Source of the DNA: an uncultured Pelagibacteraceae bacterium
GTDB taxonomy: Bacteria; Pseudomonadota; Alphaproteobacteria; Pelagibacterales; Pelagibacteraceae
Length of the DNA: 64,000 nt
NCBI GenBank assembly: GCA_902608385.1
Contig: CACLNT010000004.1
Span: forward strand, 1-64,000
Direction: 5' to 3'
Part shown: positions 16,833 to 25,580 of the stretch, piece after piece
Numbering within the stretch: position 1 is the stretch's first letter
Layout: each line of letters opens with the position of its first letter
Program-made: the position numbers and the translations under genes
Notes under the pieces: model-generated
The model's input: the letters and a program-made list of their open reading frames with translations, nothing else
What the model was told of the DNA's origin: nothing
Database searches by the model: none

Positions 16833-17243
16833 TTAAAACTTTAAATAAGCTTTTTTTAAATCTACCAAAGGATGATTAGGAGACATTTGGAACTTAACTA
16901 ATAGTTCTCTTGCGATCATGTCTCTATCTTGTTGATTGTCTGGTAATTTAATTTTTTTTGGAATAGTAACCCAACCATTTGCATTTCTATCAAATACAGC
17001 TGGTCTGTCTTCTTCATAACCCATATGAACATCTTCTAACCAATTAAGATCATCCCAACCCATGTGTTCAATATATTTTTTTAGAAATGGTGTAAGTTTT
17101 TTATAATCAGGCAATAAGTTGACATCATATCGATACCCAATAGTCTGACCAATCATTTTTTCTCTAGCTGTTTCTTTCTTTTTTCCGAGCTGGCCTTTAG
17201 CTGTTTTAACTGTAACTTTAATTTTTTTCTTTTTTTTTGCCAT
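16833..17243 (-). CDS. Unknown 136-residue protein of the split glutamate synthase operon
   Basis: A soluble protein of 136 residues. It opens with a lysine-rich segment (MAKKKKKIKVTVKTAKGQ) and continues with a folded-looking region containing YRYDVNLLPDYKK, MGWDDLNWLEDVHMG and a tail VKFQMSPNHPLVDLKKAYLKF (abbreviated by PNHPLVDLKKAY). There is no signal peptide, membrane helix or cysteine. It starts 8 bases after the FMN-domain gene with a GAGGT ribosome site, so it belongs to that operon. It may be an accessory subunit or assembly factor of the glutamate-synthase-like complex. I do not recognise the family, and the role is inference from position. Confidence 0.7.
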   Translation of the reverse strand: MAKKKKKIKVTVKTAKGQLGKKKETAREKMIGQTIGYRYDVNLLPDYKKLTPFLKKYIEHMGWDDLNWLEDVHMGYEEDRPAVFDRNANGWVTIPKKIKLPDNQQDRDMIARELLVKFQMSPNHPLVDLKKAYLKF

Positions 17244-17251
17244 ATCTACCT

Positions 17252-18640
17252 CTAAATTTTGTGGAAGTCGTCAATTCCTACTGTGTGATTTGTTCCTGAT
17301 AATGGAACTTTTGCTAATGCAGAAGCTTCCATAGTTAATGCTGCCATATCTTCCGGCTCTAAAGAATGAATATTTGTTTTACCACATGCTCTTGCTAACA
17401 ATTGTGCTTCTAAAGTCATTGAGTGTAAATAATTGTAAACTCTTAATGCAGCATCATCCGGATTTAATCTTTTTCTAAGTTTAGGATCTTGAGTTGCAAC
17501 ACCAACTGGGCAACGACCAGTATGACAGTGATAACAATGACCTGCAGGCACTCCCATTTCTTTTTCGAAATTAGATTCTGGAATTTCTTTATTACAATTC
17601 AAAGCCATTAATGCTCCTGTTCCAATTGCTATTGCATCAGCACCTAGCGCCAAAGCTTTCGCCATATCAGCGCCATCCCTAACACCACCAGCATAAATTA
17701 ATGTTACTTTTCCTGTTTTACCAACATCGTCTAAAGCTCTTCTAGCTTCTCTTATTGCTGCAATACCAGGTATACCTGTGTTTGCAGCAGCTATGTGAGG
17801 TCCTGCACCAGTTGAACCTTCCATTCCATCTAAAAAGATAGAGTCTGGTTCACACTTCGCGGCCATACGAACATCATCATAAACTTTAGCTGCTCCAAGT
17901 TTTAATTGAATGGGTACTTTGTTTTTAGTTAATTCTCTAAGTTCTTTAACTTTTAAAGATAAATCATCTGGGCCTAGCCAGTCTGGATGTCTTGCAGGTG
18001 ATCTTTGATCAATTCCTGCAGGTAAAGACCTCATTTCGGCTACTTGATCAGTAACTTTTTGACCCATCAAATGTCCTCCCATTCCAACTTTTTGTCCTTG
18101 ACCAATAAAGACTTCTATCGCGTCAGCAAGTTGAGCATGATGTGGGTTAAAACCATACCTAGATTGAATACATTGATAATACCATTTTTCAGAATATCTT
18201 CTTTCATCAGGAATCATTCCACCTTCACCAGAACAAGTAGCACTTCCAGCCATTGTTGCGCCTCTTGCTAAAGCGGTTTTTGCTTCATAAGAAAGAGCAC
18301 CAAAACTCATACCTGTTATATAAACTGGAATATCTAGTTCGATTGGATTTTCACATCCTGGACCTATCACAGTTTTTGTTTCACACTTCTCTCTATAACC
18401 TTCAATTACAAATCTTGTTAATGTACCAGGTAAAAATACTAAATCATCAAATGTTGGAATTTTTTTCATCAATGCCATTCCACGCATTCTGTATCTTCCT
18501 AACTGAGCTTTAATATGAATATCGTCAATTACTTCAGGAGTAAAAATAGAATTATAACCTAATAAACTTTTATTTCTTTTAGAAAATTCACCTTTTCCAT
18601 TCGCTTGGCTGTTAGCTTTTCCATTTTTCTTTTTTGCCAT
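17252..18640 (-). CDS. Glutamate synthase FMN-domain subunit (MgsC / GlxD type)
   Basis: A 462-residue stand-alone version of the FMN and iron-sulfur domain of glutamate synthase large subunits. The barrel contains GSTGAGP (about 279-285) and an AGGVRDGADMAKALALGADA phosphate-binding region. The cluster cysteines are Cys369, Cys372 and Cys377 in CYHCHTGRC, followed by PVGVATQDP, as in GltB. In the N-methylglutamate pathway MgsC builds N-methylglutamate from gamma-glutamylmethylamide together with MgsA and MgsB; in rhizobia the relatives are GlxBCD. The start overlaps the preceding gene as TAATG and has an AAAAGGAG site. Whether it serves methylamine or another amine depends on its ligase partner. 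Confidence 0.88.
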   Translation of the reverse strand: MAKKKNGKANSQANGKGEFSKRNKSLLGYNSIFTPEVIDDIHIKAQLGRYRMRGMALMKKIPTFDDLVFLPGTLTRFVIEGYREKCETKTVIGPGCENPIELDIPVYITGMSFGALSYEAKTALARGATMAGSATCSGEGGMIPDERRYSEKWYYQCIQSRYGFNPHHAQLADAIEVFIGQGQKVGMGGHLMGQKVTDQVAEMRSLPAGIDQRSPARHPDWLGPDDLSLKVKELRELTKNKVPIQLKLGAAKVYDDVRMAAKCEPDSIFLDGMEGSTGAGPHIAAANTGIPGIAAIREARRALDDVGKTGKVTLIYAGGVRDGADMAKALALGADAIAIGTGALMALNCNKEIPESNFEKEMGVPAGHCYHCHTGRCPVGVATQDPKLRKRLNPDDAALRVYNYLHSMTLEAQLLARACGKTNIHSLEPEDMAALTMEASALAKVPLSGTNHTVGIDDFHKI

Positions 18641-19494
18641 TATATAGCTCCTTTTCTTTCTGTTGGTTCTAGAGCGTCATAGTTCCAAAGTTTTTTACCA
18701 GCAACAACTTTAGTCATTTTTGATAGATTAACATTGTTTCCTATCTCTGCTACTTTAAGTTTTCTGGTCAACCATTCTATATCATTTTTTGTCATGGGAG
18801 CTTCTACCGCATCACTTCCAAATGAACCAATTTTTCCACCTACATATATAGTCCCATCATACATAGAGTCTCCAAGGTTAATTCCTACATCTCCTAAAAT
18901 AACAATTCTTCCTCTTTGCATCATAAAACCTGTAAATGCGCCGGCATCTCCAGCAACAACTATAGAACCACCTTTTTGGTCAATTCCGGTCCTTGCACCC
19001 ACGCTTCCTTTACAAATTAAATCACCACCTCTTATAGCTGCACCAAAACATGATCCAGCATTTTTTTCTATTACCACTTTACCAGCCATCATATTTTCTG
19101 CACAAGACCAGCCAACACGACCATTAACTGTAACTATTGGTCCATCTATTGAGCCAACACCAAAATAACCTAAACTTCCTTCAAAAATTAAATTAAGTTT
19201 ATTTAATATTCCAACGCCTAAACTATGTTTTCCTTGTGGATTTTTTATTACAATTGTTCCATAACCTTCGCTCATAAGTTCATCAATTTTATTATTTGCT
19301 TCTTTGCAATCCATATCCTTAACGTCTAATTCAGTTCTTTTATTAAAATCAACTTTATGAGTTCCCCAGTAGAAAAAATTTTCAGCTTCATCAGGGTTAA
19401 AAAACTTTTGTTGAGTTTTTCCAGTTAGAACTTCTGTGTGCATACCCATTGACTGGGCTTTTGTTTTTTTTGAAGATGTTTTTAAATTTGCCAT
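18640..19494 (-). CDS. Glutamate synthase GXGXG-domain subunit (MgsB / GlxC type)
   Basis: A 284-residue protein made mostly of the right-handed beta-helix (GXGXG) domain found at the C-terminus of glutamate synthase large subunits. Repeated glycine turns are visible (for example GSVGARTG, GDAGAFTG, GDVGINLGDS, GGKIGSFG) between about residues 140 and 230. It is the structural subunit of the three-piece MgsABC/GlxBCD complex. It overlaps the GATase gene by 13 bases at its start and the FMN-domain gene by one base at its end, so the three are translationally coupled. It has an extra N-terminal segment of about 40 residues rich in K, T and S. Confidence 0.85.
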   Translation of the reverse strand: MANLKTSSKKTKAQSMGMHTEVLTGKTQQKFFNPDEAENFFYWGTHKVDFNKRTELDVKDMDCKEANNKIDELMSEGYGTIVIKNPQGKHSLGVGILNKLNLIFEGSLGYFGVGSIDGPIVTVNGRVGWSCAENMMAGKVVIEKNAGSCFGAAIRGGDLICKGSVGARTGIDQKGGSIVVAGDAGAFTGFMMQRGRIVILGDVGINLGDSMYDGTIYVGGKIGSFGSDAVEAPMTKNDIEWLTRKLKVAEIGNNVNLSKMTKVVAGKKLWNYDALEPTERKGAI

Positions 19495-20423
19495 ACTTTT
19501 ACCTCTCCATCAAACGGGTCATAAGTATCAATTTCTTGTGGAAGAATAGATCTAATAGCTATTTCTTCTGACCCCATAGCGACCAAATCATCTGACTCGT
19601 ACAACACCAATGGTTTTGCCGCCATTGTATCTTTTGCCATTCCTAAAGAATCTTTTGTTGCAACAAAGTAAGTAAAAACACCATCAAGTCCTGTTAAAGA
19701 TTGTTTCATTCCTTCTTCTAAAGTTGCTCCATCTCTCATTTTTTCAGCAAGAAAAACTGCAATTAATTCTGAATCACATTCAGACATAAAACGCATACCT
19801 TTATTTTCAAGCGCTCTTCTATTATTCCAATAATTTGTTAATTGTCCGTTATGAACTACAGAAACATCTGCAAAAGGGTATCCCCAAAAAGGATGAGCTG
19901 ACTTAATATCTACACCAGACTCAGTAGCCATTCTTGCGTGTCCTATACCGTGTGTTCCCTGCACTTTATTTAATCCATATCTTTCTGATACAGTTATCGC
20001 ATCACCTAGGTCTTTTATAAGCTCAAGAGATTTTCCTATAGAAAGTATCTCAACACTTTCAATACTTTCAATTGCTTTTGAAAACCACATTAAATCTTTG
20101 CCATATTTAATTTCATATCTATAGGAATAGGGAGTTAATTTTTCTTCCTTCATAATAGTAGCGCCTAAATCTGAAAGTTTTTTATCTACAAGTTTTTTTC
20201 TTTCATCATAAACACTTTCATCTTCGTTTACTGAAGTGCTACCTTCTCCTACGTTTTCACCCACCTTAAATCTCATTATAAAGTTCTGACCGTCGTTATT
20301 AGCATAAAGAGCGTATCCAGTAGAATCTGGACCTCTATGCTTCAAAGCTTGAAGCATGTTTTGAAGCTCTTCACCTACGTTTGAAGATTTTCCTCTGTGA
20401 ATTAATCCTGCAATCCCACACAT
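19482..20423 (-). CDS. Class II glutamine amidotransferase subunit (MgsA / GlxB type)
   Basis: A 313-residue Ntn-type glutamine amidotransferase domain. The N-terminal MCGIAG places the catalytic Cys2 directly after the initiator Met, and the substrate-binding GTHGIGHARMAT and HNGQLTN strings are present. In the MgsABC complex this subunit handles the gamma-glutamyl substrate and supplies the amine; in GlxB of rhizobia the role is similar but less defined. It is the first of three coupled subunit genes and lies 31 bases after the second glutamine-synthetase-like gene. Homologues occur beside gmaS in methylotrophs, so the pathway assignment is reasonable but not certain. Confidence 0.87.
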   Translation of the reverse strand: MCGIAGLIHRGKSSNVGEELQNMLQALKHRGPDSTGYALYANNDGQNFIMRFKVGENVGEGSTSVNEDESVYDERKKLVDKKLSDLGATIMKEEKLTPYSYRYEIKYGKDLMWFSKAIESIESVEILSIGKSLELIKDLGDAITVSERYGLNKVQGTHGIGHARMATESGVDIKSAHPFWGYPFADVSVVHNGQLTNYWNNRRALENKGMRFMSECDSELIAVFLAEKMRDGATLEEGMKQSLTGLDGVFTYFVATKDSLGMAKDTMAAKPLVLYESDDLVAMGSEEIAIRSILPQEIDTYDPFDGEVKVWQI

Positions 20424-20454
20424 TTAAATTTACCCCTTTTATTTATATTTTTTA

Positions 20455-21924
20455 CTATGGCAAACAATCTAGATAAGTATCCAGATCCCATTGAGTTGTT
20501 GCACCCAAGAATTTTTCCCATTCATCATTTTTATACCAATGAAACACTTTGTACATTTCATCTGGCATCGCTGACTGAATAACTTTATCTTCTTGCAAAT
20601 GTTCTAAAGCTTCACCAAGGCTTAAAGGTAATTTTTTAACCTTTTTTCCTGCGGCTTGAGCTTCATACATGCTTCTCGATTCAGGTTTTCCAGGATCAAT
20701 ATTATTTGTTATTCCGTCATCAAAACATTTTAACAATCCAGAACCCATTAAATATGGATTATGCATTGAATCAACTGATCTATATTCAAATCTTCCAGGA
20801 GCAGAAACTCTTAACCCGCAAGTTCTGTTTTGATATCCCCAATCAGCATAAACTGGAGCCCAAAATCCTTGATCCCATAATCTTCTATATGAGTTTACAG
20901 TTGATGAGCCGATAGCTGTCAATGCTCCTAAATGTTTCATAACACCTCCAATAGCTTTCAAACCAACTTTACCTGGTAACTGAACATCTTTAGTATCCGG
21001 CATAAACGTATTTGTGCCACCCTCAACATAAGTAAAAACCTCATCCATACCTGGTATAGATTTGTGGTGTAATTTATTAACCACATCTTTTCCACCTGTC
21101 CATAAGGACATATTTGTATGACAACCGCTTGCAGACACACCCATAAATGGTTTTGTCATAAAGCAAGCTATTATATTAAACTCTCTAGCAACTTGCGCAC
21201 AAATTTGTCTATACGTTGAAAGTCTATCTGCATTTCTTAGAACATCATCGTACATCCAGTTTAATTCTAATTGTCCCGGTGCATCTTCATGATCTCCTTG
21301 AATCATATCAAAACCCATTGCTCTAGCATATTCAAAAACTTTCATGAAAACGGGTCTTAAGGATTCAAATTGATCTATATGATAACAATAAGGTTTAGAA
21401 AAACCTTTACCAGTAGGAGTTCCATCTTCATTTTTAGTTAACCACATCATTTCTGGCTCTGTTCCAACTCTTAATTGATAGCCATGTTTTTTTCTAAACT
21501 CTTGAGCATGTATTCTTAAATTTCCTCTACAATCAGATGTTAAATGTGCTCCTGGGTTTTCTCTTTCTTCTCTGTTTCTAAAACAAGTAACAAATACTCT
21601 TGCAACTTTTTTATCCCAAGGAAGTTGACAAAAAGTTTCTGGATCTGGTATTCCAACAAGTTCCTTAGCTTCTGGCCCATATCCAATATAATTTTTATGA
21701 CGATCAACAAATAAGTTTGCTGTTGCACCATAAACTAATTGAAATCCCTTTTCGCAAGTTCTTTCCCAGTGATCAGTAGGAATACCTTTACCTACAACTC
21801 TTCCAGTTACAGAAATAAATTGAAAAAATATATACTCAATACCTAGCTCGTTAATTTTAGCTCTAACTTGTTTTACAAGTTTATCTCTTCCTGGCTGTTT
21901 AACGTGTTTTTCTAAATCTGTCAT
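20455..21924 (-). CDS. Second glutamine-synthetase-like ligase, substrate unknown
   Basis: Glutamine synthetase superfamily protein of 489 residues, longer than GlnT/GmaS and clearly distinct from the 441-residue paralogue at 13460. Active-site strings are TEPEMMW (155-161), GDHEDAPGQLELNW (210-223) and SGCHTNMSLW (266-275). Such enzymes activate glutamate with ATP and couple it to ammonia or an amine. It lies directly between an FAD oxidoreductase and the split glutamate synthase genes. That layout suggests it makes a gamma-glutamyl amide that the synthase and oxidoreductase then process. A GAGGGG ribosome site precedes the ATG. Which of the two ligases is the true GmaS is undecided; I favour the other one. 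Confidence 0.75.
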   Translation of the reverse strand: MTDLEKHVKQPGRDKLVKQVRAKINELGIEYIFFQFISVTGRVVGKGIPTDHWERTCEKGFQLVYGATANLFVDRHKNYIGYGPEAKELVGIPDPETFCQLPWDKKVARVFVTCFRNREERENPGAHLTSDCRGNLRIHAQEFRKKHGYQLRVGTEPEMMWLTKNEDGTPTGKGFSKPYCYHIDQFESLRPVFMKVFEYARAMGFDMIQGDHEDAPGQLELNWMYDDVLRNADRLSTYRQICAQVAREFNIIACFMTKPFMGVSASGCHTNMSLWTGGKDVVNKLHHKSIPGMDEVFTYVEGGTNTFMPDTKDVQLPGKVGLKAIGGVMKHLGALTAIGSSTVNSYRRLWDQGFWAPVYADWGYQNRTCGLRVSAPGRFEYRSVDSMHNPYLMGSGLLKCFDDGITNNIDPGKPESRSMYEAQAAGKKVKKLPLSLGEALEHLQEDKVIQSAMPDEMYKVFHWYKNDEWEKFLGATTQWDLDTYLDCLP

Positions 21925-21995
21925 TATTACCCCTCAGTAAAAATTTTTTTTTCTAAAAGCTAACTGAAAAACAATCTAGTGTCCAGTTTGTAGAT

Positions 21996-23324
21996 TTAAC
22001 TCCATGGAAATGGACTGTTAGAAGTAGGGTGCATTTCACCTTTCTCGTAACGGTTGAATCTAAATGGTTTTAACAATTCACTTTCAGTTCCTAAAATTTC
22101 TTTAGCTACTAATTCTCCAACACCAATCATTTTATATCCATGATTTGCATCAGCGATTATGTAAACATTTTGACAAAATTTATCGAAGATAGGGAATGAG
22201 TCAGGCGTCATACATCCAAGCCCACCGGAAGGTCCTTTACGATAAACATTTGATTTTCCTTCAAATCTTTTTTGACAATGTGCCAAAGCCGAGCACCACA
22301 TTTCTGAAAATTTATCCGTTGTTTGGTATTCTTTTGATTCTAATCCATAAGGATCAACAGCGACTTCGTTAAAATGCTTGTCAACTATATAAGGTGACGT
22401 TCCACCTTGTACTCCTAACCCTTCAATATCAGGTTTATAATAAATTCCCCAAATTTTATCTGTAATTAGTTTACCATCATGATCTGAATAAAGTGGTGCC
22501 GTTGAATCTACGTGCGTGACAGGTGGAGCTTTTCCATCATTTGTTTTTAAAAAATCTTTATCAACACCAATCACTCCTTCTTGAAGAAACCAATATTTCC
22601 ACATTGGAGTTTCATGAATTTTACCATCTTGACCCTTTATTTTTGCTACCTCAGGAAGTTCTAACATGCTCCAAATATCTCTTACCCAAGGACCAACACC
22701 AACTACTACTTGTTCACAATCAATAACTCCTTTATCTGTTTCTACCCCTGTAATTGCGTTACTATTACTTCCTCTTTTAAATCCTGTTACTTTAACTCCA
22801 GTTACAATTTTTGTTCCGTTTACTTCTGCTTTGTTTGCAATAGCTTTAATAGAATCTTTGTTAAATGCATAACCACCTCTTTTTTCATGGAGTACAGATG
22901 TAATTTCTTTTGCTTGCCAATCATCGTAAATTGTTTTCATGTATTTCATGCAATCTGCTTCACCTTCAACAAATTCCGATTCATAGTTAATTGCTTTTTG
23001 TTGTTCATAAATTGATGCAACATCTTTGTGCATTACCTCAGGGGATATCTGAAGATAACCAACCGGGTTATATTTAAATGCTTTTGGATCACTTTCCCAA
23101 ACTTCAACTGAATGAGCCATTAGCTCTCTCATAGCTGGTTGGAAATAATTGTTTCTTACAACACCACAAGCTATTCCACTTGCTCCTGCAGCAACACTAG
23201 ATTTTTCTAAAACGACCACATCGTTTTCATTTTTGTATTTTTGAGATAAATGCCAGGCAGTACTTAATCCGTGTATACCAGCACCAATTATTACAACTTT
23301 AGCTTTTGAAGGTAAATCTGCCAT
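21996..23324 (-). CDS. FAD-dependent amine oxidoreductase (DAO / SoxB-like)
   Basis: A 442-residue DAO-family flavoprotein with an N-terminal Rossmann motif VIIGAGIHGLSTAW (11-24; GAGIHG at 14-19) and a long substrate domain. It resembles the beta subunit of sarcosine oxidase and other N-methyl amino acid oxidoreductases, but lacks the neighbouring delta, alpha and gamma subunits found at 47817-52923. It is the first gene of the minus-strand operon leading into the second ligase and glutamate synthase pieces, with 71 bases between it and the ligase. A likely role is oxidation of an N-alkylated glutamate or amino acid made by those enzymes; this is inference. Confidence 0.8.
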   Translation of the reverse strand: MADLPSKAKVVIIGAGIHGLSTAWHLSQKYKNENDVVVLEKSSVAAGASGIACGVVRNNYFQPAMRELMAHSVEVWESDPKAFKYNPVGYLQISPEVMHKDVASIYEQQKAINYESEFVEGEADCMKYMKTIYDDWQAKEITSVLHEKRGGYAFNKDSIKAIANKAEVNGTKIVTGVKVTGFKRGSNSNAITGVETDKGVIDCEQVVVGVGPWVRDIWSMLELPEVAKIKGQDGKIHETPMWKYWFLQEGVIGVDKDFLKTNDGKAPPVTHVDSTAPLYSDHDGKLITDKIWGIYYKPDIEGLGVQGGTSPYIVDKHFNEVAVDPYGLESKEYQTTDKFSEMWCSALAHCQKRFEGKSNVYRKGPSGGLGCMTPDSFPIFDKFCQNVYIIADANHGYKMIGVGELVAKEILGTESELLKPFRFNRYEKGEMHPTSNSPFPWS

Positions 23325-23474
23325 ATAATTTTATATTTGGAATCAGTAGCAAAACACAAAGATTATTAAAGTTTTTTTTTTACTACTAAAAATTATATAT
23401 AAAAACAATACCTTAATATTAATGCTATATTATATTATTTCTTAGACATATCCCTGAAATTATAATCAATTATT

Positions 23475-24413
23475 ATGAGTCATCAGTATTATAAACCTGC
23501 AAAATCTAGGTTGCAAAGAAGTGAATTAGCAGTCCCTGGATCGTCACCAAAAATGTTTGAAAAAGCTTTAAATTCAAATGCTGATTATATTTTTTTAGAT
23601 CTTGAAGATGCAGTTTCTCCAAATGATAAAATTTCAGCGCGTCAAAATGTCATTAAAGCACTCAAAGAAATTAATTGGAGAGAAAAAGGCAAAACTATTT
23701 CAGTAAGAATTAACAGTCTTGATACTCACTATATGTATAGTGATGTAGTTGAAATTGTAGAACAGGCAGGTGATAAAGTTGACACAATATTGGTACCAAA
23801 AGCAGGCACATCCAGTGATGTTTATATGGTTGACTGTTTGCTAACTCAAATTGAAACTAATAAAAAAATTAAAAACAAAATTGGAATTGAATGTTTAATA
23901 GAAACTGCTTTAGGAATGTCAAATATTAAAGAAATAGCAACATCAAGTAGCAGACTAGAAGCACTTCATTTTGGAGTTGCAGATTATGCGGCAAGTCTAA
24001 GAGCGAGAACAGTTGTGATTGGTGGTTTAAACCCTGATTACCCAGGAGATCAATGGCATCATGGATTGTCACAATTGGTAATGACCTGTAGAGCTTATGG
24101 CTTAAGAGCAATAGATGGACCTTTTGGAGATTTTAATGATCCGGATGCGTATATTGAAACAGCCAAAAGAGCTGCAGCAATTGGTATTGAAGGAAAGTGG
24201 GCAATACATCCTTCACAAATTGATCTTGCAAATAAAGTTTTTTCCCCACCAGAAGCCGAAGTAACAAAAGCAAATAGAATTCTTGAAGAGTTAGAAAAAG
24301 CTGCAAAAGAAGGAAAAGGTGCGGCACAACTTGACGGAAGAATGATTGATGCTGCTTCAGCTCGTATGGCAGAGAATATTGTAAATATAAATAAACTTAT
24401 TCAAGGTAAGTAA
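23475..24413 (+). CDS. mclA: L-malyl-CoA lyase
   Basis: HpcH/HpaI-CitE family aldolase of 312 residues. The N-terminus (LQRSELAVPGSSP, then LDLEDAV at 41-47) and the strings HFGVADYAAS and WAIHPSQIDLAN match Methylobacterium-type malyl-CoA lyase more closely than citrate lyase beta subunits. The enzyme splits malyl-CoA to glyoxylate and acetyl-CoA in the serine cycle. The next two genes encode malate-CoA ligase, followed by PEP carboxylase, which strongly supports this call. It is transcribed divergently from the FAD oxidoreductase gene across a 150-base AT-rich region that probably holds promoters for both directions. Confidence 0.9.
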   Translation: MSHQYYKPAKSRLQRSELAVPGSSPKMFEKALNSNADYIFLDLEDAVSPNDKISARQNVIKALKEINWREKGKTISVRINSLDTHYMYSDVVEIVEQAGDKVDTILVPKAGTSSDVYMVDCLLTQIETNKKIKNKIGIECLIETALGMSNIKEIATSSSRLEALHFGVADYAASLRARTVVIGGLNPDYPGDQWHHGLSQLVMTCRAYGLRAIDGPFGDFNDPDAYIETAKRAAAIGIEGKWAIHPSQIDLANKVFSPPEAEVTKANRILEELEKAAKEGKGAAQLDGRMIDAASARMAENIVNINKLIQGK

Positions 24414-24414
24414 T

Positions 24415-25578
24415 ATGGATATACACGAATATCAGGCAAAAAAAATACTTTCAGGTTTTGGTGTCACAATACCAAGAGGTGGAATTGTTTATAGTCCAGA
24501 AAATGCAGAGAACAAAGCTCGAGAACTAGGTGGATCTAAATGGGTGGTTAAAGCACAAGTTCATTCTGGAGCAAGAGGAAAAGCAGGGGGCATTGTTGTT
24601 TGTAAAAGTGTATTAGAAGTTGCTCAAGCAGCTGATAGACTTCTTGGAAAAAAACTAGTTACAAACCAAACAGGACCTGAAGGAAAAATTATCAATAGAG
24701 TATATATAGAAGAAGCAACTGATATTAAACAAGAATTATATTTAGGATTAGTTTTTGATCGAAGCTCAGAAAGCATAATGGTTGTAGCTTCTACCGAAGG
24801 AGGAATGAGTGTTGAAGAAATTTCAAAAAAGAAACCAGAAACTATAATTAGATCTAAAATTGAAGTTGCTGTTGGAATGCAAAAATTTCAAGCAAGGGAA
24901 ATAGCTTTTGGATTGGGAATTGAATCAAAATTAATAGCAAGAGCGGCTGATACAATTATTGGATGTTATCGAGCATTTAGTGAATTAGATGCAACTATGG
25001 TTGAGGTAAACCCATTAGTTATTTCAAATCAAGATCAAATATTAGCTTTGGATTGTAAAATGAGTTTTGATAACAATGCTTTATTCAGACGAAATCAAGT
25101 TTCAGAATTAAGAGATAAAAGCCAAGAAAACCCTAACGAAGTATATGCTTCAGATCGAGGTCTAAACTATGTAAGTCTTGAGGGAAATATTGGAAATATA
25201 ATTAATGGTGCAGGACTAGCCATGGCATCTATGGATATGATTAAATTAGCTGGAGGAGAACCTGCAAATTTTTTAGACGTTGGTGGTGGAGCCACACCTG
25301 AAAAAATAGTCAAAGCATTTAAATTAATTTCGATGGATGAAAAGGTTAAAGTTATACTAGTTAACATTTTTGCAGGTATAAATAGATGTGATTGGGTTGC
25401 TGAAGGAATAGTTCAGGCATTGCAAAAAATAGAAATTAAAGTTCCAATAGTAATAAGATTAGCTGGAACAAACGTTGATAAAGGTAATAAAATTTTAAAA
25501 GAAAGCAAAATAAACTACATAGAAGCTAATACTTTAGAGGACGCTGCCAACAAAGCAGTAAAAGCTTTAGGAAAATAA
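24415..25578 (+). CDS. mtkA: Malate-CoA ligase (malate thiokinase) beta subunit
   Basis: ATP-grasp acyl-CoA synthetase beta subunit of 387 residues, of the SucC/MtkA type. It opens with MDIHEYQAK, typical of the family, and has an ATP-grasp segment with a glycine-rich loop (HSGARGKAGG) and the C-terminal GGGAT and NIFAGINRCD strings. SucC and MtkA are hard to separate in isolation. The position one base after mclA and before mtkB and ppc makes the serine-cycle enzyme the better reading: malate plus CoA plus ATP gives malyl-CoA. A true succinyl-CoA synthetase would usually sit with other TCA genes. Confidence 0.82.
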   Translation: MDIHEYQAKKILSGFGVTIPRGGIVYSPENAENKARELGGSKWVVKAQVHSGARGKAGGIVVCKSVLEVAQAADRLLGKKLVTNQTGPEGKIINRVYIEEATDIKQELYLGLVFDRSSESIMVVASTEGGMSVEEISKKKPETIIRSKIEVAVGMQKFQAREIAFGLGIESKLIARAADTIIGCYRAFSELDATMVEVNPLVISNQDQILALDCKMSFDNNALFRRNQVSELRDKSQENPNEVYASDRGLNYVSLEGNIGNIINGAGLAMASMDMIKLAGGEPANFLDVGGGATPEKIVKAFKLISMDEKVKVILVNIFAGINRCDWVAEGIVQALQKIEIKVPIVIRLAGTNVDKGNKILKESKINYIEANTLEDAANKAVKALGK

Positions 25579-25580
25579 AT

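Noticed and set aside
18734..19168. A 144-codon open frame on the plus strand within the GXGXG-domain gene
   Set aside because: It is the antisense shadow of a strongly conserved gene; the composition (proline, serine, isoleucine) is what the reverse strand of that gene would give, and there is no ribosome site.
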